Shown here piece by piece: positions 23,785 to 28,509 of a DNA stretch of 28,509 nt; the stretch's first letter is position 1; the number at the start of each line of letters is the position of its first letter. Origin of the DNA: JBBSHJ01 sp038253135 (GTDB lineage: Bacteria; Actinomycetota; Actinomycetes; Mycobacteriales; QHCD01). Where the stretch lies: the NCBI GenBank assembly GCA_038253135.1, contig JBBSHJ010000040.1:1-28509 (forward strand), given 5' to 3'. The notes below the pieces were generated by a model. That model saw only the letters and a list, made by a program, of their open reading frames with translations, made no database searches and was not told the origin of the DNA. The translations under genes were made by a program, and so were the position numbers.

Positions 23785-25725
23785 ATGACTGGCCCCAAGA
23801 GCGTTTTCCCCCAACTGTCCGAGCTGCTGCCCCGGGTGGGCAAGCCGGTGCAGTACGTCGGCGGCGAGCAGAACGCGACCGTCAAGGCCTGGGACGACAC
23901 CGTCGTGCACTGGGCGCTGATGTACCCCGACGCCTACGAGGTCGGCCTGCCCAACCAGGGGGTGATGATCCTCTACGAGGTGCTCAACGAGCGCGCCGAT
24001 GCCCTGGCCGAGCGGACCTACGCGGTCTGGCCGGACCTGGAAGCGCTGATGCGCGAGCACGGCGTACCCCAGTTCACCGTCGAGGCGCACCGCCCGGTCG
24101 GCGCTTTCGACGCGCTCGGGGTCAGCCTCGCCACCGAGCTCGGTTACACCAACCTGCTCACCGCTCTCGATCTGGCCGGCATCCCCTTGACCGCGACCGA
24201 TCGCGACGAGCACCCGCTGGTGATCGCCGGCGGGCACGCCGCGTTCAACCCCGAGCCGGTCGCCGACTTCATCGACGCCGCGGTGCTCGGGGACGGCGAG
24301 GAGGCCATCCTCGAGATCACCGACACGCTGCACGAATGGATCGCGGCGGGCCGACCCGGCGGGCGGATCGAGATCCTCCGCCGGCTGGCCGGCATCGAGG
24401 GTGTTTACGTGCCGCGGTTCTACGACATCGGGTACGCCGCCGACGGCACCATCGCGCGGGTGCAGCCGAGCCGGGACGGCGTACCGGCACGGATCAGCAA
24501 GCGCACGACGATGGACCTGGACGCCTGGCCCTACCCGAAAAAGCCGCTGGTCCCGATCGCGGAGAGCGTGCACGAGCGGATGAGCGTGGAGATCTTCCGC
24601 GGCTGCACCCGCGGCTGTCGCTTCTGCCAGGCCGGCATGATCACCCGCCCGGTGCGGGAGCGCTCGATCCAGGGCATCGGCGAGATGGTCGAGCGCGGGC
24701 TCGCCGCGTCCGGTTTCGAGGAGGTCGGGCTGCTGTCACTGTCCAGCGCGGATCACTCCGAGATCGGCGAGGTGGCCAAGGGCCTGGCCGACCGCTACGA
24801 GGGCACCAACACCTCGCTGTCGCTCCCGTCGACGCGGGTGGACGCCTTCAACGTGACCCTGGCCAACGAGCTCTCCAGGAACGGCCGCCGGTCGGGCCTG
24901 ACCTTCGCGCCGGAGGGCGGCAGCGAGCGGCTGCGCAAGGTCATCAACAAGACGGTCAGCAAGGACGACCTCATCCGCACCGTGACGACGGCCTACGAGA
25001 ACGGCTGGCGCCAGGTCAAGCTCTACTTCATGTGCGGACTGCCGACCGAGACCGACGACGACGTCCTCGAAATCGCCGAGCTGGCGCACGAGGTGATCCG
25101 CGCCGGGCGGGCGGCGACAGGGCACAAGGACATCCGCTGCACGGTTTCCGTGGGCGGGTTCGTGCCCAAGCCGCACACGCCGTTCCAGTGGACGGGCCAG
25201 GCCGACGAGGTGACGGTCGACCGCCGGCTGAGGCTGCTGCGCGACGCGATCAATTCCGAACGCAGCCTCGGCCGCGCCATCGGCTACCGCTACCACGACG
25301 GTCAGCCGTCGATCGTCGAGGGCCTGCTCTCCCGCGGCGACCGGCGGGTCGGCGCGGTGATCCGGCGGGTGTGGGAGGACGGCGGGCGCTTCGACGGCTG
25401 GCGGGAGTACTTCTCCTACGAGCGGTGGATCGAGGCGTGCGCGGCGGTGCTGCCGGCGTACGACGTCGATCTCGCCTGGTATACGACCCGCGAACGCGGC
25501 GAGCACGAGATCCTGCCGTGGGACCACCTCGACGCCGGCCTGGACAAGGAATGGCTCTGGGACGACTGGCAGGACGCGCTGGCCGAGACCGAGCTCGACG
25601 ACTGCCGCTGGATCCCGTGCTTCGACTGCGGTGTCTGCCCCAGCAGGGGCACCGAGATCCAGGTCGGCCCGACCGGTGGCGCCATCCCCGAGGGCCGCCA
25701 GCTCCTGCCGCTGCAGGTCCGCTGA
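23785..25725 (+). CDS. B12-binding/radical SAM protein (TIGR03960 family)
   Basis: A 646-residue radical SAM protein of the TIGR03960 type. The N-terminal half is a Rossmann-like domain (YPDAYEVGLPNQGVMILYEVL); the radical SAM domain follows, with the cluster motif CTRGCRFC at residues 274-281 (CX3CX2C). A second Cys set near the C-terminus, CRWIPCFDCGVC, may bind another metal or cluster. The reaction is not established; family members are linked genomically to DUF2344 and RNase E/G genes. The ATG at 23785 (MTGPKSVFPQ) fits relatives best; 23770 is possible. In most actinobacteria I know it follows rodA and precedes the DUF2344 gene, both relations interrupted here. Intact. Confidence 0.9.
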   Translation: MTGPKSVFPQLSELLPRVGKPVQYVGGEQNATVKAWDDTVVHWALMYPDAYEVGLPNQGVMILYEVLNERADALAERTYAVWPDLEALMREHGVPQFTVEAHRPVGAFDALGVSLATELGYTNLLTALDLAGIPLTATDRDEHPLVIAGGHAAFNPEPVADFIDAAVLGDGEEAILEITDTLHEWIAAGRPGGRIEILRRLAGIEGVYVPRFYDIGYAADGTIARVQPSRDGVPARISKRTTMDLDAWPYPKKPLVPIAESVHERMSVEIFRGCTRGCRFCQAGMITRPVRERSIQGIGEMVERGLAASGFEEVGLLSLSSADHSEIGEVAKGLADRYEGTNTSLSLPSTRVDAFNVTLANELSRNGRRSGLTFAPEGGSERLRKVINKTVSKDDLIRTVTTAYENGWRQVKLYFMCGLPTETDDDVLEIAELAHEVIRAGRAATGHKDIRCTVSVGGFVPKPHTPFQWTGQADEVTVDRRLRLLRDAINSERSLGRAIGYRYHDGQPSIVEGLLSRGDRRVGAVIRRVWEDGGRFDGWREYFSYERWIEACAAVLPAYDVDLAWYTTRERGEHEILPWDHLDAGLDKEWLWDDWQDALAETELDDCRWIPCFDCGVCPSRGTEIQVGPTGGAIPEGRQLLPLQVR

Positions 25726-25751
25726 GGCGCGAGTGTTCGCTTGCGACGTGT

Positions 25752-25935
25752 GGGGACAACGAGCGGTCCCGGGTGCGTCTCGAGCAGCTCCAGCGACGCC
25801 TCCTTTTGCGGGTCATCGGCGTCGACGTATGCGTAGAGCGGGAGGGCGGCTACTGCCAGTCCTTGGCGCGGAGGATCTCCTCGATCCGTTCGGAGCTGTG
25901 GCTGCGGCCGCTGCGGCCCGCACAGAGGGTGGCAT
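25752..25935 (-). pseudogene. Remnants of a VapBC-like toxin-antitoxin pair
   Basis: On the minus strand 25850-25935 reads RSGRSHSSERIEEILRAKDW and ends at a TAG, resembling the C-terminus of a small antitoxin with no start left. Immediately after it, in another frame, 25752-25838 reads LYAYVDADDPQKEASLE followed by LLETHPGPLVVP. This is the first part of a PIN-domain (VapC) toxin, with the Asp-rich VDADDP that follows the first catalytic Asp strand. The VapC initiator region and everything after VVP are gone. The toxin part is convincing; the antitoxin part is only plausible. It lies between the radical SAM gene and an intact MazEF-like pair. Confidence 0.55.
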
Positions 25936-25944
25936 AGTCATGGC

Positions 25945-26181
25945 ATGGCCCGCATACGACTGAGTACGACGGTCGATTCGACGCTCCTTGAGAATGCTCG
26001 GCGCGTCCGGTCCAACGTCACCGACGCGGTCCTGGTGGACGAGGCCTTGGCCGCCTTGCTTGCTCGCCACCGTGCCGCAGAGGTGGACGCCAGCTATGCC
26101 GCCTACGACGAGCACCCGCTCGACGAGCCCGACGAATGGGGTGACCTGGCGTCGTTTCGGCGGGCCGCGGGTGCCTCGTGA
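25945..26181 (+). CDS. Ribbon-helix-helix antitoxin (MazE/CopG-like)
   Basis: A 78-residue protein with an N-terminal RHH DNA-binding fold (MARIRLSTTVDSTLLENARR, then a helix with TDAVLVDEALAALLARHR) and an acidic C-terminal tail (EHPLDEPDEWGDLASFRR), the part expected to bind and block the toxin. RHH antitoxins usually repress their own operon. It overlaps the toxin gene by 4 nt (GTGA), so both are made from one mRNA. No strong promoter is evident in the debris upstream. Intact. Confidence 0.85.
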   Translation: MARIRLSTTVDSTLLENARRVRSNVTDAVLVDEALAALLARHRAAEVDASYAAYDEHPLDEPDEWGDLASFRRAAGAS

Positions 26182-26507
26182 GCGCTCTTCCCGCGCGTGG
26201 AGAGGTCTGGTGGTGTGAGATGGCCGATGTTGGGCGGCGTCCGGTCGTCGTGCTGTCGCGCGACGCGGTGATCCCGCGGCATCGCCGGGCGTTGGTCGCA
26301 CCGTGCACGACGACGATCCGTGGGCTCGTTAGCGAAGTGGTGCTCGAGCCAGGCGACGACCCCATACCGCGTCGCTCGGCGATCAACCTGGATTCGGTCG
26401 AGAGCGTGTCGCTCGCGGTGCTCGTGCAACGGCTCGGTCGTTTGAGCGAGACCAAGATGCGTCAGGTGTGTGACGCCCTCGCGATCGCGGTCGACTGCCC
26501 CAGCTGA
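26178..26507 (+). CDS. MazF/PemK family toxin endoribonuclease
   Basis: A 109-residue SH3-like barrel protein of the MazF/PemK/Kid family, expected to cut mRNA (or tRNA) at short sequences when free of its antitoxin. The N-terminal RGEVWWCEM strand, RRPVVVLSRD (conserved Arg), a Thr-rich CTTTIRG strand and SAINLDSVESVSLAVL (with the active-site-adjacent Ser and Asp) are all in order. The GTG start overlaps the antitoxin stop. The cleavage specificity cannot be read from sequence. With the antitoxin it forms a complete type II module inserted between two usually adjacent backbone genes. Confidence 0.88.
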   Translation: MSALPARGEVWWCEMADVGRRPVVVLSRDAVIPRHRRALVAPCTTTIRGLVSEVVLEPGDDPIPRRSAINLDSVESVSLAVLVQRLGRLSETKMRQVCDALAIAVDCPS

Positions 26508-26557
26508 TCGAGCGCGCGGCCGGCGACACACTCTGGGGCCGCTCTCTCCTGCAGCTC

Positions 26558-27202
26558 TCAGCTTCGTCGATCGGCCGATGGCGGGGAGACGGGTAGCTCA
26601 GTCGCCACCGTTAGCTGGACGAACATGCCGGTCTCATCGGTATGGGACCGCGAGACGAATTCGCCGGTTTCGTCCACGAAGCCATCAGGGTCCGGATCGC
26701 GGTTGATTGCGAACCACTTCGGCGAACTGTTCACGGCGTAGAGACTGCGGGTACTTGGGACCCGGTCAAAGGCCTTGCTGCGCTCGCCTCGTGACCGCAG
26801 CCGGAAACTCTCGACCCAGATGCGCCGGACGATTCCGACGGTCTTGACGGCGGCCATCGCGTGGTGGTCCTCATAGAGCAGTCCGCTGACCTCGATCCGG
26901 CCGGCAGTAGCGTCGCCGAGCGGCTCGGACTCGGTGCACCAGAGCGCGTGCAGGTCGCCGTTCGACACGCCGTACCAGTTGGGATCCGGCGCGACCTCGT
27001 CACCTTGCGGCTGCCAGCCCTCGGGCTTCTCTTGCATCGGCATGCGTACGACGTCGGCAGTGAACGTGGTGTGGGCGGACTCCGGGATCGCCGTGCCGCG
27101 CGGGATCAGATGCAGCGACCACTCGACGCGGTGCCCGACGCGAAACGGGTCGCCACAGCACTCCATCTGCCACGCGTCCCACGACACTCCGACGATCGCC
27201 AT
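26558..27202 (-). CDS. DUF6578-like protein of unknown function
   Basis: A 214-residue protein. The N-terminus MAIVGVSWDAWQMECCGDPFRVGHRVEW matches the DUF6578 start as I recall it from streptomycetes (WQMECCG-PF-VGD-V-W). The paired Cys in ECCGDPF may bind a metal or form a contact. The middle has LHALWCTESEP and SGLLYEDHHAMAAVKTVG, repeated in the truncated relative at 27830. Function is unknown. The ATG at 27202 starts at the homology; no ribosome site is convincing. It follows the GNAT gene on the same strand by 23 bp, so the two are probably in one operon. Intact. Confidence 0.65.
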   Translation of the reverse strand: MAIVGVSWDAWQMECCGDPFRVGHRVEWSLHLIPRGTAIPESAHTTFTADVVRMPMQEKPEGWQPQGDEVAPDPNWYGVSNGDLHALWCTESEPLGDATAGRIEVSGLLYEDHHAMAAVKTVGIVRRIWVESFRLRSRGERSKAFDRVPSTRSLYAVNSSPKWFAINRDPDPDGFVDETGEFVSRSHTDETGMFVQLTVATELPVSPPSADRRS

Positions 27203-27225
27203 GGCTGTCAGTGTGCGCTCCGCGG

Positions 27226-27720
27226 TCACACGGGCCGGAGGTCCTTCGCCATCACGGCCTCACGGCGTACCCCGTCGGGCATCGGGTCGACCTGTCCCGT
27301 CGCGACGAAGCCATGACGGCGGTAGAGCCGAAGCGCGGGCTCGTTGCCGAGCGTGACCGCGAGGTGCAGCTCGGCGGCACCGGCGTCGCGGGCCCAATCG
27401 GCGACGGCCGCGATCAGCGCATCACCGACGCCGGCGCCGCGCGCCGGCGGAGCGACCCACATCGAGATCAGCTCCGCAACCGCCGGGTCGGACGTCGGCA
27501 CCCCGCTGGCCATGCCGGCCAGCGCGTCGTCGACGAGCGCAGTGAGGTTGAGCGAGCCGGGGATCTCGAGCCGGCCGCGCCAGCGGTCCTCGCGGTCGCC
27601 GTCGCCCTGCCAGTCCTCGAGCCGTGACCCGAAGGCGTGCGGTGCCTGGGCTAGCGCGGCCAGTCGAGCGGCCCGCCACAGGGGCCACTCGTTCGGCGTC
27701 AGCGCGCGCAGTTCGACCAT
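27226..27720 (-). CDS. GNAT family N-acetyltransferase
   Basis: A 164-residue acetyl-CoA-dependent transferase. The acetyl-CoA binding motif is MWVAPPARGAGVGDALIAAV (the R-G-x-G-x-G loop). It is followed by the conserved NEPALRLYRRHGFVATG near the C-terminus, where Tyr is the likely general acid. The N-terminal VELRALTPNEWPLWRAARL is the usual first strand and helix. The ATG at 27720 begins the homology, although the frame is open further upstream. Substrate unknown. It lies between a truncated and an intact DUF6578-like gene on the same strand. Intact. Confidence 0.87.
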   Translation of the reverse strand: MVELRALTPNEWPLWRAARLAALAQAPHAFGSRLEDWQGDGDREDRWRGRLEIPGSLNLTALVDDALAGMASGVPTSDPAVAELISMWVAPPARGAGVGDALIAAVADWARDAGAAELHLAVTLGNEPALRLYRRHGFVATGQVDPMPDGVRREAVMAKDLRPV

Positions 27721-27829
27721 CCGGCGATCGTCCCATTGCTCCCGCCCGTTGGTGCGTCCCGTCAGCCCACCAACGCACACTGCGGGAGATGGCTCGCAGG
27801 CCCACGGCCGGGTTGGGCGAAGAAACTGG

Positions 27830-28133
27830 TCAATCAACGGGGAATGCGATGGGTGGGTCCATCGCCACGTCGAGGTCCACCCACAGGCCGGTCTCGTCGA
27901 CGTGGCCGCCACCAGCCGGCTCGGGGTCGATGTTCAAGGTCTTCGGGGCGACGCCGACCTGGCGCAGGCGGCGCGACCCCGGCACCCGGACGAGGCTTCG
28001 CGGCTCGGGCGGCGACTCGGGCTGAAGGACGACGGTCTCGACCGTCTTGACGTCGGCGATCCCGTGATGGTCCTCGTAAAGCAGCCCGCGGACCTCCCCG
28101 CGAGGCCGGTCGACGTGCCACATGTGGTTGGCA
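27830..28133 (-). pseudogene. C-terminal fragment of a second DUF6578-like gene
   Basis: The minus-strand frame ending at 27830 contains RGLLYEDHHGIADVKTVETV, DPEPAGGGHVDETGLWVDLDVA and related segments. These match the second half of the intact gene at 26558-27202 (SGLLYEDHHAMAAVKTVG, then DPDPDGFVDETG and the MFVQLTVATELPV end). The first half, including WQMECCG, is missing; homology begins around ATG 28127. No ribosome site is seen before that ATG. It is most likely a truncated duplicate. Confidence 0.6.
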
Positions 28134-28273
28134 CCAGTCGCCTCCGGCCGACCACAAGTGGCACGTCGGCGGCGCCGGGCGATGTCTGCCGGAGTCGACG
28201 GCCGTGATCGTTCATCCCTCGCCTGGAGGCGCCGGGACGATCTTTGCGCATCCGGTCCCGGCACCGGGGCGAT

Positions 28274-28279
28274 TACGGT
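28274..28279 (+). promoter_or_regulatory. -10 box of the DUF2344 gene
   Basis: TACGGT fits TANNNT and lies 9 nt before the ATG at 28289, giving at most a very short leader. The same hexamer is used by the LysE-like gene. Confidence 0.4.
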
Positions 28280-28288
28280 GGTCGGCAT

Positions 28289-28509
28289 ATGAGCAACCGA
28301 CGACCTGACGGTCCGCCACCGCCGCCGGTGGTGCAGCGGATCCGGCTGCGGTACGCCAAGCGCGGACCGCTGCGGTTCGCGTCGCACCGCGACTTCGCCC
28401 GGATGTTCGAGCGGGCGCTGCGCCGGGCCGGCGTACCGATGGCATTCTCGGCCGGATTCTCCCCGCACCCCAAGGTCTCGTACGTCGGCGCCGCACCGAC
28501 GGGCGCCGC
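28289..28509 (+). CDS. DUF2344 (TIGR03936) protein, 5' part only
   Basis: The first 73 codons run off the end of the window. After a Pro-rich tail (RRPDGPPPPPVVQ) comes the family core RIRLRYAKRGPLRFASHRDF, then ARMFERALRRAGVPMAFSAG and FSPHPKVSYVGA. These match the conserved start of the DUF2344/TIGR03936 proteins that pair with TIGR03960 radical SAM proteins, sometimes as a fusion. Function is not established; the pair normally precedes an RNase E/G gene. The ATG at 28289 fits the family start. It is separated here from its partner by a 2.5-kb accessory insert. Confidence 0.88.
   Translation, partial: MSNRRPDGPPPPPVVQRIRLRYAKRGPLRFASHRDFARMFERALRRAGVPMAFSAGFSPHPKVSYVGAAPTGA

Noticed and set aside
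23703..25937. A 744-codon plus-strand frame overlapping the radical SAM gene
   Set aside because: It is the shifted frame of a well-conserved protein and is dominated by Arg and Gly.

Overview
The window comes from a high-GC actinobacterium. Third codon positions are strongly G/C, many starts are GTG, and the backbone has the actinobacterial order ndk, mreB, mreC, mreD, mrdA (PBP2), rodA, then a B12-binding/radical SAM protein of the TIGR03960 type and the start of its TIGR03936 (DUF2344) partner. Several genes have a TANNNT -10 hexamer 6-7 nt before the start codon, which fits the frequent leaderless transcription of this phylum. A genus cannot be named from the sequence; a soil actinomycete near Frankiales or Jatrophihabitantales is a guess.

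Layout. 1-2055: a 14-TM drug-efflux MFS gene divergent from a MarR repressor, with a perfect inverted repeat between them. 2234-8842: ndk and a tightly overlapping elongasome operon (mreB-mreC-mreD-mrdA-rodA) for wall synthesis and cell shape. 9047-23574: about 15 kb of accessory genes between rodA and the radical SAM gene, which in many actinobacteria lie next to each other. It holds a DinB-fold protein, a LysE exporter with a nonsense codon, an HxlR/RibD-C pair, an IS30-like remnant, a frameshifted VOC gene, a nucleotidyltransferase, a methyltransferase coupled to a PRPP synthetase, two related secreted proteins (one frameshifted), a frameshifted carboxymuconolactone-decarboxylase-like gene, a TetR/VOC divergent pair, an AraC/PhyH divergent pair, a DUF559 nuclease-like gene between two copies of a 70-bp hairpin element, and a Gfo/Idh/MocA oxidoreductase. 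23785-28509: the radical SAM gene, decayed toxin-antitoxin debris, an intact MazEF-like module, a GNAT gene between an intact and a truncated DUF6578-like gene, and the partial DUF2344 gene.

The backbone genes all look intact. Broken genes (one nonsense codon, at least five single-base frameshifts, three truncations) lie only in the accessory stretches. Several frameshifts fall in G/C homopolymers, so real decay and sequence error must be separated before any gene is called dead. The least explained item is the DUF559 gene bracketed by two similarly oriented hairpin repeats (57 of 70 positions identical).
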